Origin: Tetranychus cinnabarinus | Taxonomy: Eukaryota > Arthropoda > Arachnida > Trombidiformes > Tetranychidae | DNA: 64,000 nucleotides | Assembly (NCBI GenBank): GCA_022266195.1 | Contig: WHVY01000001.1 | Span: forward strand, 10,292,001 to 10,356,000 | Direction of reading: 5' to 3' | Shown here: in pieces, positions 10,900 through 22,894 of the stretch | Position numbering within the stretch: position 1 is the stretch's first letter | Layout of the letters: the number at the start of each line of letters is the position of its first letter | Program-made: the position numbers and the translations under genes | Notes under the pieces: generated by a model | Seen by the model: the letters and a program-made list of their open reading frames with translations, nothing else | What the model was told of the DNA's origin: nothing | The model's database searches: none

Positions 10900-12270
10900 A
10901 ATATATTTTACTGTTGTTGCTAAAAAGACACACTAACACATTTTATGCACAAATTGACACAAGTACTGAAAACAAATGGTCAAAAACAGGTAAACTTTAG
11001 TTCTGTTCAAATATAAACGCTTTTAGTCTGTAGAGAAATGAAAACTGCATTTATTTGTGTGATTAAAAAGTTTCTCTGATCAATATTTTTCGAGCAAATC
11101 GCGTTCAAACTTTAAACTTCGATCGCTTTTTACACCTTGACGGAAGCAGACACACTCATGAAACTCATATTGCATATGTAACTTTTGCTGGACAATCAGA
11201 GAACGTACTTATTCTGTGACATAAAACTTTTATTTTTCAGTAAAACAGATCAGTTCGATTTTAATTTAAACCGATCTCTTTCTGTGACCTAAGGATTTAG
11301 TGATCTGAAACTTATTATTCAGCCATAAAAATCTTTTGTACACATCATAGATTGAATCATTTTTTCAATAAATCGATAGTTTCTCTTAATTTTGGCCTTT
11401 AACCTAAAAACTTTGAGCCTCGATATTTCGATGGTGGCATAACTTACGATCACCACTCTTTGGCCAAACAATAGATTCTATTACGTAGTATAATGTAACG
11501 AAATACTAAATTATTCAAGATTCTGCATAGAAAGTTATAGCATTGTTTCATTCATGTTACCAGATTTGATACTTGATTAAAAAAGATAAATGGGTACTTA
11601 TGAAGTGTAAGAATAATATTCATTATTTAATGAATTAATTCAGATTTCTTTGGTTTTCAGTTCTATCATGTTATAGCCCATAGTAGAATCTAATGTTTGG
11701 GTTAAGAATGATTATTGTAGGTGACGCCATCCTCGAGATATCGAAGCTCAAAGTTTTTGGGTTAATGTCCAAAATTAAGAGAACTATCGATTTATTGAAA
11801 AAATGATTCAATCTATGATGTGTACAATAGATTTTTATGGATGAATAATAAGTTTCAGCTCACTAAATCTTTAGGTCACAGAAAACGGACGGTTTAAATA
11901 AAAATCGAACTGATCTGTTTTACTGAAAAATAAAAGTTTAATCTCCCAAAATAAAAGTGTTCTCTGGTTGCCCATCAAAATGTACAGATGCAAAATGAGT
12001 TTGATGAATGTATCTGCTTCCATCAAGGTGTAAAAAGCGATCGAAGTTTAAAGTTTGAACTCGATTTTCTCGAAAAATATTGATAAGAGAAACTTTTTAA
12101 TCACACAGATAAATTCAATTTTTATTTCTCTACAGGTCAACAGAGTTTAATTTTAAACTAAACTAATGTTTACTCGTTTTTGACCATTTGTTTTCAGTGC
12201 TTCTCTCAATTTTTGCATAAATGTAACAATTGTGTCTTTTTAGCAACAATAATCTTTTACCAGCCACTTT
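10900..12270. repeat. Large foldback (inverted) repeat
   Basis: The left arm, about 10900-11495, matches the reverse complement of the right arm, about 11670-12270, with scattered mismatches and small indels. The spacer is about 170 bp. Paired landmarks are AAACTTTAAACTTCGATCGC at about 11107 against its complement at about 12036-12055, and GTTGCTAAAAAGACAC at 10915 against 12229-12248. No coding frame persists in either arm. Most likely a foldback-type transposon remnant or a non-autonomous hairpin element. Its ends are too diverged to define a target duplication by eye. Confidence 0.75.
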
Positions 12271-14892
12271 TAGCTCTACAATTACCATTGAATGGTCAAA
12301 TTGATGATCTTTGGTCGATCTATTATAATTATAATTTTGATACCTAAGAGATACTCTTAGCTGAAAAGATCGTATGTTTTGCATAGGATTTAATTTGACC
12401 AAATGATTCTAGAATAGGATTGAGGCATGAAAATAAAGATTCATCTTTGCACTATGAATTTTGATCTGATCAATGAGAATTGACTTTAATATGAAATGTT
12501 TCATGAATAAGACAATTTTAAGAATAATATTTGATTTAAAGCGTGAAATTGTTTCCATCAACAAACCATTCCCATTGAAATTTGACCATTTAACTGTCAA
12601 ACCACTTTGTCTATTGACTTTTGATGGCAAACAAGTAAAAAGAATACATCACTTTCATTATTAATCCAAATTTTTGCCAATTTTCACCATCAAAACAGGG
12701 ATTATTTTGTCAGTTAACAAAAAAAGCAGACATTTTATTATTCATTTGCTCCTCATTTTCACCATTTTAATCACGGAACAATAGCTTTTCCCTAAATAAC
12801 TCAATAACTCTAATCATTAATTCATAATCCCAATGAAATGTGCCCTTTCTCATATCAAGCTCAATGTTTAACATAATTTGTCGACACACTCATATAAGGT
12901 TGATCAGTTTTCCTATCATTTGAACAAAATCTCGTGTCACGCGCGTCTCAAAGTTATCCAACCATTTAATTCACCATCAATTGGATTGATATTTTTTCTC
13001 ATTCATTTCTCAGATATTGAACAATCATCTTCACCCAACAACATCACCACCATAAGCCAGCAAGAAGAGGTCACATCAATCAGGCAAAAAATAATTGAAA
13101 GGAAAAGACGGAAAGAAAAGAGATTACAATAGATGATGAAAAGCAATTCATATTTAATATTATAATGTGCATACAATTTATGTACCAAAAAGATGTCAAG
13201 TGAAAAAAAGAGACGAAAAAAAAAGGAACCAGAAAAGATGAACAAAGATGACAGTAAAGATTTGGAGATAAATTTCTCTTCATGATCACCCTGATGATGC
13301 CCGTGATGAACAATAACATTCAATGAGCAGAGAGAAGGAAAAAGTTTTCACGGAAAAAGAGATTCACTTGAAGATCTCTGAATATCTTGTCATTCAAATG
13401 GCAAGATGAACTAAAACTAACAGTTAGTGAATTTAAAGAAGCAAAGAAAAGGATAAATTGTACTTTGAAAGACACAGGGAATGATTCCCTTAAAAGATAG
13501 CAATAATATATTTTTTACTCCAAAGTTGAGCATTTTTTGTCCTTTTCTTGATAATTTTGTTCCCTTTTTTTGTGCTGAAGCATTTCTTGTTTCTTATTAC
13601 AAATGAAACAAAAATTGAAGTAAAGTTACTTGAGTGGATTGAATGATGAAGTTATATGGGTGAAAGAATATGCTTGACAAAATTTGGCAAAATTTTCAGT
13701 TCTCTTCTTCTTCCTCTTCAACCTTCCCTTGCTCAATGAAACTAACAAGAAGGAGGATAAAGATGATTAAGATGAACGAGTTCGAAGAGGAAAATAAAAA
13801 ATTGAGAGACAAAAGAAATGGTTTTCTCGTTCATCCGTACAGTTTCATCTGAACACCATCAAGATATGATGTCTTGATATGTTTAGTCAACCTCACTAAT
13901 ATCTATTTTCTTGGACCTTTTTTTCATCCTTTTCTTGTATATTCTTGGACCTCTTTTTTCCTCCTTCTCCCTGTCATCCAATTCTTCATCTTTATCATCA
14001 TCTTGTTATTGTTTCATTCAGCTACTCTATTGATATTGTAACATTGATCACAGTTGATACAAAAAAAATTGATACAAAAATTGATACTAAAGATTACAAT
14101 TTTGGGTTCGATTCACTTTTCATCCTTTTTTGTTTTCATTCCCAATTTGATATTATGATTATAACGACTATCTTTACTTTTTGTCATAAATATAAAATCA
14201 TATTTCTGCATTTTCCCCGGTAAACAGTAAACATTTATTGATTCTGGTTTTACCTTAGCCTAGTTACACCAGTGAATTATGATAGTTTTGACATTTTATT
14301 TTGCTTCTTGTTTAATGTAATGTATAATTTTGGAGTAAACTTGATATGAAAATTATCATGTTTATGTTGTGTTCATGTTATGTAATTATCATGAATCTCT
14401 ATGTAGACGTTTAAAAGACACAATTTTTCACTGTTTTTGTTTGCCATTATTTTTGGGTTGCAACTACGTGATAATATCCTATTTGGATTGTCCAATCATC
14501 TTTTGATTTGTCTCTAAATGAGGAAAGTAGAAGCATCAATCATCATCATTTGGACCAAGGAAATTATTGTCATCAAAGAGTAACCATTGGCTCCATTTCA
14601 ATCAACAATCCAATTTTTGGAGAAAAGGAAAAGTTGGAAGAAACAAGAAAAAAAAGAGGAAAAACTGAAAGTCATTTTTCACCATCTCTCAACCCATTTT
14701 TGTGTCTCCTCTTCAAGTCTTTACCTTTCATCTTAGACTCTTCAATTTGCTATCATTTTTCATTTTTCAATTTTACCATTCCATCATGAAGGCACATTTT
14801 CCTTATCAATGTTCCCTGAACAGATCTCAGATAAATCAATTATTATTAGTCCAATTTGAGTGTTGAAGCAAAAGGTTGAAGTTGAATTTTCA

Positions 14893-15078
14893 TTAACAAA
14901 TGTATTTACATATTAACCTTGTTGGTTCATTTTTCATCACTTGTAAACTCTCAATGTTAAATGGAAACACCAAAGATTCTGATTCATGATTAACAAGGAG
15001 AGCAACAAGGATGAACAAAAGTATCAACAATAACAAGATAATAATGCTCTTCTGATGAGAAGGAACCTTCCCAGCCAT
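14893..15078 (-). CDS. Candidate micropeptide with one membrane helix
   Basis: A 61-codon frame: a short basic start (MAGKVPSHQK), one strong hydrophobic stretch of about 20 residues rich in Ile/Leu/Val, then a polar tail with three charged clusters. The ATG context is good, and a TATA-like TATATAAAA lies about 27-35 bp upstream, which would put transcription start almost on the ATG. No homology recognised. It may be a chance frame in AT-rich DNA. Confidence 0.25.
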   Translation of the reverse strand: MAGKVPSHQKSIIILLLLILLFILVALLVNHESESLVFPFNIESLQVMKNEPTRLICKYIC

Positions 15079-16037
15079 TATTACATGAAATTCTTGAACA
15101 ATTCTGTTTTTATATACAACATCATTACCAGTGAAACCTCAGACTTACGGCTTCCTGTTACCATGGAAAGCGATGAACTACAAAAGGAAAGGAAAAGATT
15201 GAAGTAGACTCATCATTATAATCATTATCATCTTTACTCTAATTTCAAAGGTTGTTATCCGCCTTTAGATTTTCAATGATAATCTGTTTTCAATGATTCT
15301 TCCGGAAACTGATCACCGATAAATTTGTACATCCAATCTTTTCTCTCTTTTGTATTCTCATTCTTCATCCTTATCTTCATCTTTATCCTCTCGATTTGCT
15401 TCTCTCATCTTCTTACCTTTTCTCTCATCTTCTTTCAACCGGAAGGTAACAATGCAGTAACTTTCATCTCAAGTGTTTCTCATCATGTTGATACACATTG
15501 AAATAACTGGGAATCAATCAGGTGAACAGAAAACAGGGAAAAATCTTTTTCACCTTTTTTTCCTTCCCTTACAATCCAATATCTTCAAGATGGATTCCCT
15601 CATCATTATCATCATTTTTTGTTCAATCTTTAGCTTGTTCCTCTTTTTTTCAACTTTGCTTTATATTAATCATCATTCCAATCATCACATCATAATACTT
15701 TGAAGGATTATTAACAAAGTATCATCAGAGAAACAATAATGATTATGATGATCATGATCAAAGTTGAACAGTAAAGGAAGAGCAAAGGAAATTGGAAACA
15801 AGTAAATGGCCAGAATAAAGTAAAATATATCAAAATTGTTGATGTTTACATTATTATTTGATTTCACTTTTCATCCGTTTTTATTAAGTTAAAAGCATTG
15901 TTATTTACTTTGATTTACAATTGATTTGCATCGATTTTTCTTGTTCATCATTCACATTACCTTGTATTGATGTTTTACCTTTTCTCATCTTCTTCTTCCC
16001 TCTTCCAGGCATCATCTTTAGGATATAACTGATCAAA

Positions 16038-16190
16038 ATGCGAGACAACATTTTGCCATTACACTATCCATGGGTTAAGGATAAACCTTTAGAAGAGGAT
16101 TTCCATTATCATCATCATTTACCCTTCTTATCATCTTCACCAGCTCTTCAGTTGCTCTCCCTTGGAAACAATGATTATGATGAAGATTGA
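16038..16190 (+). CDS. Candidate 50-aa ORF after a strong splice acceptor
   Basis: A pyrimidine-rich acceptor (CTTCCCTCTTCCAG) ends at about 16008. Thirty bases later an ATG opens a 50-codon frame beginning MRDNILPLHYPWVKDKPLEE and closing with an acidic tail and TGA. Composition is more protein-like than the surroundings. YPWVKDK resembles the Hox hexapeptide (YPWM-K), but no homeobox is visible in the window. Could be a 5' coding exon, a small protein or noise. Confidence 0.25.
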   Translation: MRDNILPLHYPWVKDKPLEEDFHYHHHLPFLSSSPALQLLSLGNNDYDED

Positions 16191-18141
16191 AATTTCATTG
16201 CAACAACTTGATTCCTTTCACTTTTTTTTAAAGAAACTCAATGATTTTGATGAACAAAAACAACTTTATTGATGAACAGCAATTCACTGAAGATGCCTTT
16301 TTTTTGTTCCTCTAAATCGGCTTAACCAGTTTAACCATTATTGACTCAACTTGAATATTACATCAGTTAAAAGGTAAAATTTTACCCAAACATCGATTGA
16401 TCCTAGAAGGTGATCAACTTGATGATGGTTAAGAGATGAATTTAATCTGATGAAAAATTACTCGCAATGACGGCAAACGTTTTGCTTTTCATGATAAACT
16501 GGTCTCATTAACAGGTTATTAACACTAAATGGACAAATATTTCATCTTTTTGTCAATTGGTTCAATTTATATAAATCAATTTGTGATTTATTTATGATCT
16601 TAAATTATTCTTCTCAGCTTAATTTGATTTGCTTTGGATCAAAGTGTATCAACTTGATTGGGAAAATCCAGTCTCTCTCATTGTTTTCAATGTAATTGTT
16701 TGTATCATTTATAGTCTTTTTTTTGGGACTCAAGTTTTGGTTCCTTTTTTTACTGGCAAAAACATCTCATTAGACAGTTAATTGTACTTCCTCTGAGTCA
16801 ATTTAAAAGACACAGTCAGATGGAGTCAAATAATTTAACAATTATCAAATGCAAGTCAACATTTCCTCTTCAGCTTATGCTTGATGTTTAATGATATCTT
16901 CAAATGTAATACACTTTCGCCTTTTCAATCTGATTGTTCATTTTGATAAAAAGACACCAAATGTCTCTTTTTTTCTCAGCAAAATTTACTCTCATTTAAA
17001 GATGAAACACACACAAAAAACACTAAATTTACAGAGAGTTAATTAAAGTTGCCTTTTTTATGGGGAAACTTGAAATACTCTGAATTGGATGAGTGAAGAG
17101 AAGTAAAATCAAATTGTATTTCCATGAGAAACTATCATTTCTCAAGATTTTTTCATCCGATTGTTGAATGTAAATTCAATTATATTCTGTACTTCAATCA
17201 GTCTTCAATCAGATTTTCAACCAATTAAGATTCACGTGTTGTGAGGGGAAAGTTTTTTGCTATTGATTGGAAATGGTTACTTTGAAAATGGGTTGATTCG
17301 TGTCTCTGTATTATACCAGACTTTGAGTGATGCCAAGGGTTTGACAAGGCTTGACAATTAGTTGATTGTAATTACCTTTTGTCTTTTTCATGTGACAATC
17401 ATTATTTGCCTGTTATACTGAAGATGATGCTGATAATGGTGAAATGTATAACTTGACAAGCTCATTAAATTGAGAAAATTGTTAAGAATTGGAAACAAAA
17501 TGAACCACAGAGATGAAATGTTCAACAAAATTGCTGATGTAAGGTAAAGATGGTGGAAGACAATTAAAGGAGTTTAAGATGACCCTTTTATTTGTGGATG
17601 ATCATATGAACTGAATTTGATGGTGGTAATGATGAGAGTGAGAAAAGCAGGATAAATAAGATGAAAGAAGGTAATTCTTAAGCGTGATCCTTGGATAAAC
17701 GTTAATACTTTTGCTTGAACAAAGAGTCTTGAGATTCATTCAAGTGAATTGCTCGACTCTCTGTTTCTCTCTTCTTTTTTAACAACCAACTCTTAATTGA
17801 TGATTAGTGAACCTTGATTGTTAAGACCATAGATCATCAGACCATAGTGGAGACAATTTCAACAGATAACTGAAAGATGATCAAGAACCGGCGAAGGGTG
17901 ATAAAAATAACGACGAGAGGCAAGATTAACAAGCAACCATTTTGTTTCATTATTTGGCTTATCCTTTCAAAGGCAGAAGGGATTTCATTTTCAACAAAAT
18001 GAGGTGACAATGAGATACTCGATAATTTTAGAGTTTCCTACGAACACAAATTCCGATAAAAGTGGGGATAACAAGTGATTATATAGTTGTTGAGTTTGTT
18101 GAAGGAATCTTGACCAAGCAGCATCCATTTATAGTTACGAT

Positions 18142-18339
18142 AACATGTGAAAGCTATTGGGAGGTGAGTGGTTCAGAATGACTAGCATAGGGTTAGAAAA
18201 GATCATTCTGACGCTGTCTAACTTGAGCTTATTCGTGATAGGATCGACGGTCTTAAGGAAGCTCGATCTTAGCACTTTCACGTCCTCAAGTTCTTGGATT
18301 TGACTATAAACGGTTCCATTTTCGTACTCTTACCTGCAG
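18142..18339 (-). pseudogene. Possible coding remnant
   Basis: Read on the minus strand, this stretch holds an open frame with balanced codon use (containing SQIQELEDVKVLRSSFLKTV, then DPITNKLKLD) ending in TAA near 18142. It has no usable start; a stop and a donor-like GTAAGAG lie just upstream. It looks more protein-like than neighbouring DNA, so a gene fragment or isolated exon is possible. Family not recognised. Confidence 0.25.
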
Positions 18340-18501
18340 TTGTTTCTTCACGACTGTGTTTTTGGGGCCACTGTGGCTGTTCGCTAATATCCAATTTACA
18401 AAACGTAAAAGGAGCAAGATTGGACAAGTTTTGGGGAAGTCTCTAAATTTAGTCAATTTTTTCAAATAATGATTCAATTTAAGGAAGATATAATTTGTCA
18501 T

Positions 18502-19117
18502 AAAATTTTGTTCAACTTTTAGTTAAACAGTCATTAATCTGGGAATGTTTTGGTTGATATTACAGTATCAGACTGGCATCTAGTGTTCATATCACGTATC
18601 ATGCAAGGTTTTCAAGCTTTTTAAAAATTAATCTGATGGAAGAGATCAGTTTGAGTGGGTTGCTTGATTGTTATCAATTTGTGTAAATAAAAATTAAATT
18701 AGATCGTATTGCGTCAAAATTTAATTTGTCGTCAAAACCATTTGAAATTCACACAGTTACGAGTAAAAATAAAAGAGCTAATTTAGAGGTATTCTCTGAT
18801 AATATAATTTGCAACTTATTATTTGATGGCAAAAATGTGTACGTCCACAATTAGAAATCGAGTGCACTAGTAAGTTTATAGCCCCCTGATAATTACTAAA
18901 AATTATATTAATTAGATGGAAAAAAGATTTTGAAGTTAGAATGATTGATGAAAGAAATTATTTGGCGGTCTGACAAGAAAATTTAGAAATAAATAATTGA
19001 TATAAAAAATTGAACATTTACAAATTACGTTTAATATATAATTGGTTTTAATAGATACATGGTATGTTTATGTTTTCAGTGTGATGATGATTATGGTTTA
19101 GATAACAATTTAAGTTC
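18502..19117. other. Intergenic, 3' flank of DHX8
   Basis: AT-rich. Contains the presumed 3' untranslated region of the minus-strand helicase gene. Nothing else seen. Confidence 0.5.
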
Positions 19118-22100
19118 TTAGTTCCGTCTTCTACGAACTTTAGATATTCTCCATGCATTGGGTTCTTCATATTTATTATACAATGGTTCAAGTCTTAATT
19201 GTTTCTTCTGTTTACTCAATTTAGTAGGATCAGCAAACTTGAAAAATGATGCTGCAAACTCGACTAACCATTTAGGATCGATGGTAGTCACTTCTCTCAT
19301 GTATTCCTTAGTAGTTAAAACTAATTCATGATAAACAACCCATTCGGGTTGACGATTGAACAAAGCACTAGATGGATGAATGTAAACAACTTGATTGTCA
19401 ACTAATGTACGGTAACCTTCTTGTGGATCTTTTTTGGCAGCATTCCTGAAAAATCCAGAACAAATGGCCTTTTGTACTCGAGCTGTGTTGCGGCCACATG
19501 AAACAACATCCAGACTGTGTCGATCCATGATACCCAGCAATTGTTTACGGACATCTTGAGCACGTTTAAGAGTACGAATTTGAACAAAATTGTCATAACA
19601 CCAAGCGTTTGCAAATTTGTTGTTTTTCCAAGAGTTAAAAACAGCAAGCAATGTACAATGATCACCTTCCATTTGATTAAATTTAGCCTTTTTAGAATCA
19701 GCCAAAGCTTGTTTATCCTTTGGTCGATAGAAAACATTTTGGACTGAAAGCATTGAGACAATCGTGAGAATTTCATCCGAACAGCCTAAATGTACAGAAA
19801 TAATCAACATTTTGGAAAGCATGGGTTCTAATGGAAATTCAGCCATTCGTCTACCAAGCCTTGTGAGTAAACCTTCATCATCAAGAGCAGAAAGGGAATG
19901 AAGCTGTTCCAAAGCCATAATCAATGTTTCAGTTGGTGGAGCGTCCATGAAATCAAATGATAATAAATCGTTGATTCCCATAGCTTTAAGTTGTAAAACA
20001 GTTGAAGCTAAATTAGTTCGTTGAATTTCAGGCACCGGAGTTGTCAACATTTCGTCTCGATAAGCTCTTTCTGTATATAGTCTGTAACATTTGCCAGGTC
20101 CAGTTCTGCCAGCACGTCCAGCTCGTTGTTTGGCTTGAGCTTGGGAAATGGGAGTTACAACCAAAGCATCCATACCAGTTTTGGGATTATAGACATTTTG
20201 TTTCACAAAACCAGGATCAATTACATAAAAAATACCGTCAATTGTCAGTGATGTTTCGGCAATATTAGTAGCAATTATACATTTTCGTGATCCTGGTGGA
20301 GCAGGCTCGAAGATTCTAGATTGCATTTCACTGGGTAGAGCTGAATAGACTGGCAATATTAATAATTCCGGTATCTCAGGTCCAAGAGATTTCATTCGTT
20401 CGTAGAGTGTTTCACATCCAGTGTCGATCTCTTCTTGACCTGTAAGGAAAAGTAAAATGTCTCCGGGAGGTTCAGTCAAGTGTATTTGCATCACAGTAAT
20501 AAGTGAAGCGTCTAGATAATCCGTTTCAGGCTCTTTGGTGTACAAAATTTCAACTGGGTAAGATCGACCAGGAATTGTGAAAATTGGAGCTTCAAAAAAG
20601 TATTGAGAAAATTTGACAGCATCAAGAGTAGCTGAGGTTACAATCAATTTTAGTCCGGGTCGCTTTTTAACGGCTTGCTTGAGTAATCCAAATAATACAT
20701 CAGTATGAATGGTTCTTTCATGGGCCTCATCCAACATAATAATTGAATAAGCATTCAAATCAGGGTCAATAAGACATTCTCGAAGTAACATACCATCCGT
20801 CATGTATTTAATAACAGTTTCTGGACTTGTACAATCTTCAAAACGAATAGTATAACCGACTTCTTGGCCCAATCGACAACCAAATTCTTCAGCAACACGC
20901 TTAGCAACTGACATTGCTGCTACTCTTCTAGGCTGCGTGCAGCCAATTTTACCCCGCATAGTGTATCCTGCATCGGAAAGGTATTGTGTTATTTGGGTCG
21001 TTTTACCAGATCCAGTTTCACCAATAACGATAAGAATTTGATTGTCATTAACAGCTTTTACCAATTGGTCCTTCAATTTATAAATAGGTAGACTGGCTCG
21101 TTGTTCAATAATGGACATTTGAGTTTTTTTACCATATGAAGCTTTAGATCCACCACTTATATGTTTTTTCCATTCAGGAAGTTCTTGTGGAACAGAATTT
21201 GAAGTTCTAGCATTAGCTGCCAGTTCTCGTAACTCATCTTGTGCCATAGGATCAATCCAGCTTTTATTCAAACCAGTGGGTGCGCTTTCACCTTCTGCTT
21301 CTCGTGCTTGTTGTTTCAACTCTCGACGTTCCTTGGCTAGTGCTGATTGCATCATAGCTGCTTGAGCAAGTGATCCATCGGGATTTTTGACTATTCTGAC
21401 TGGACTTAAATCCATAGTAGAAGCTCGTCCATGACCTCGAAGAAAAGGAGGCTCTTCCTCGACAATTTCTACTTCAATATCTTCATCATCATCTTCTTCT
21501 GGTTTGGGTAGGAGACCAGTGATTTCATCAAAATCTGGAAGACTTGATTTGTCAATCGCATTAGCGTGTAGCATTTGAGTCAGTTCCCACTTTTCGGGTG
21601 AAGATATTCGCTGAACAATTCGTCTTCGACTATCTACATCTTCAGCGTCTGGACGATCAACTTCTAAGGGTAACATATCTGGCCTATCAGGATTTCTGGC
21701 CACCGTATCATCAGCTTCGTCAATATCACCTGGCCTTTTGATAAACATATTTTTACACAAATCTTCTCCAGTTTCTTGATTGACATCTCTGATAGATAAG
21801 CTTGTCTTCTGTCCATTGAAAGAGAGAACTTTAACTTTTACTTTTTGTCCGCGTGAAACAACATCACTGACATCATTTACTCGGCCTTCTCGTCTGAGTT
21901 GAGATATATGAACTAAACCTTCCCATCGTTTTTTAAGTCCTTCCAATTGTACAAAACAGCCGAATTTCATGATATTAGTTACCTTTCCATCATAAATAGC
22001 ACCAACTTCTGGTTCAAGTGGTAACTTTTTTTCTTTCGGAGGTCTACTATTAACTAATTTTCTTAAACTACGTTCAACACTTTGACTTCTACTCCTACTT

Positions 22101-22894
22101 GGACTTCTACTTTTACTTCGATGTCGACGGTGTCTATCGCGTGATTGACTGCGACTTGAGCTCCTATGTCGAGAAGATTCATGATCTCGTCTTCTAGAAC
22201 GGTGAGGACTTCGATGTCTTGATCTACTTCTTGATCTGCTTGATTTATGTCTCGATTTGCCTTCACGCCTCGATCTTGATGATGATCTATGACGATGGGA
22301 TCTGTCTTTACTTCGGTCACGACTCCTACTTCTTCGGCTCCTCTTACGATGGCTACTATGAGAATGGGATTCACTTTTAGGTTTGTCGGATACAGACGCT
22401 AGAGATTGAAGTGCAGCCATAGTATCATCAATTTCATCCTCTTCCTTATTCTTCTTCACAAAATTTGATGGCTCCAGGGATTCCAATGCTTTAAAGTCTT
22501 CATTTACATCTTTTTTAATATCATCCAATAGCTTTTCACGCACATTTGGATCATTAGGTAACGCTAGAAATGGGTAGAGCACTCTTTTAATGGCTAGATC
22601 ATCTTTAGATGTTGCTTCAATAGCAGGTCTATCTTCCGCAACCTTCTTTTTAGGCTTCATTCTTTGAATAATCCTGAGAAGATTAGCAATGAAAGAATCG
22701 GTGAAATCAGCATCATTTTCTTTGAGAGCCGCTTTAAATTTATCAAAAGTATCATTCTTTTCCGCCAAAGCAATGATAAATTCAGCAAGATCCTGGTCAT
22801 TAATTCCTAAATGATTTTCCAATTCAGAGCAAACTTTAGTAACCAAAGAAAGATATTCCAATTTTTTCAACTCTTCTTCTTCTACTTGTTCCAT
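19118..22894 (-). CDS. DHX8: DEAH-box pre-mRNA splicing helicase DHX8/PRP22
   Basis: One uninterrupted 1258-aa frame. Order: an N-terminal conserved region (residues 1-145, starting MEQVEEEELKKLEYLSLVTK), an Arg/Ser-rich domain at about 175-275, an S1 RNA-binding domain at about 297-370 (GAIYDGKVTNIMKFGCFVQL), and a DEAH helicase core. Motifs seen: Walker A GETGSGKTT near 624, DEAH near 722, SAT in TSATLD, TNIAETSLTI, and motif VI QRAGRAGR near 923. The C-terminal HA2/OB-fold region follows. PRP22/DHX8 releases spliced mRNA from the spliceosome in the nucleus, and S1 plus RS domains distinguish it from PRP2, PRP16 and PRP43. Length matches animal DHX8 (about 1220 aa). Lack of introns is notable beside multi-exon neighbours. 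Frames inside it on either strand are shadows. Confidence 0.97.
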   Translation of the reverse strand: MEQVEEEELKKLEYLSLVTKVCSELENHLGINDQDLAEFIIALAEKNDTFDKFKAALKENDADFTDSFIANLLRIIQRMKPKKKVAEDRPAIEATSKDDLAIKRVLYPFLALPNDPNVREKLLDDIKKDVNEDFKALESLEPSNFVKKNKEEDEIDDTMAALQSLASVSDKPKSESHSHSSHRKRSRRSRSRDRSKDRSHRHRSSSRSRREGKSRHKSSRSRSRSRHRSPHRSRRRDHESSRHRSSSRSQSRDRHRRHRSKSRSPSRSRSQSVERSLRKLVNSRPPKEKKLPLEPEVGAIYDGKVTNIMKFGCFVQLEGLKKRWEGLVHISQLRREGRVNDVSDVVSRGQKVKVKVLSFNGQKTSLSIRDVNQETGEDLCKNMFIKRPGDIDEADDTVARNPDRPDMLPLEVDRPDAEDVDSRRRIVQRISSPEKWELTQMLHANAIDKSSLPDFDEITGLLPKPEEDDDEDIEVEIVEEEPPFLRGHGRASTMDLSPVRIVKNPDGSLAQAAMMQSALAKERRELKQQAREAEGESAPTGLNKSWIDPMAQDELRELAANARTSNSVPQELPEWKKHISGGSKASYGKKTQMSIIEQRASLPIYKLKDQLVKAVNDNQILIVIGETGSGKTTQITQYLSDAGYTMRGKIGCTQPRRVAAMSVAKRVAEEFGCRLGQEVGYTIRFEDCTSPETVIKYMTDGMLLRECLIDPDLNAYSIIMLDEAHERTIHTDVLFGLLKQAVKKRPGLKLIVTSATLDAVKFSQYFFEAPIFTIPGRSYPVEILYTKEPETDYLDASLITVMQIHLTEPPGDILLFLTGQEEIDTGCETLYERMKSLGPEIPELLILPVYSALPSEMQSRIFEPAPPGSRKCIIATNIAETSLTIDGIFYVIDPGFVKQNVYNPKTGMDALVVTPISQAQAKQRAGRAGRTGPGKCYRLYTERAYRDEMLTTPVPEIQRTNLASTVLQLKAMGINDLLSFDFMDAPPTETLIMALEQLHSLSALDDEGLLTRLGRRMAEFPLEPMLSKMLIISVHLGCSDEILTIVSMLSVQNVFYRPKDKQALADSKKAKFNQMEGDHCTLLAVFNSWKNNKFANAWCYDNFVQIRTLKRAQDVRKQLLGIMDRHSLDVVSCGRNTARVQKAICSGFFRNAAKKDPQEGYRTLVDNQVVYIHPSSALFNRQPEWVVYHELVLTTKEYMREVTTIDPKWLVEFAASFFKFADPTKLSKQKKQLRLEPLYNKYEEPNAWRISKVRRRRN

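Larger units (their letters stand above)
12271..18139. other. Gene-poor tract with two small ORF candidates
   Basis: About 6 kb of AT-rich sequence with many ATC/GAT runs. Most open frames are short and low-complexity. Two are noted separately: 14893..15078 (-) and 16038..16190 (+). No other gene is supported; the tract could be intronic or regulatory. Confidence 0.4.
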
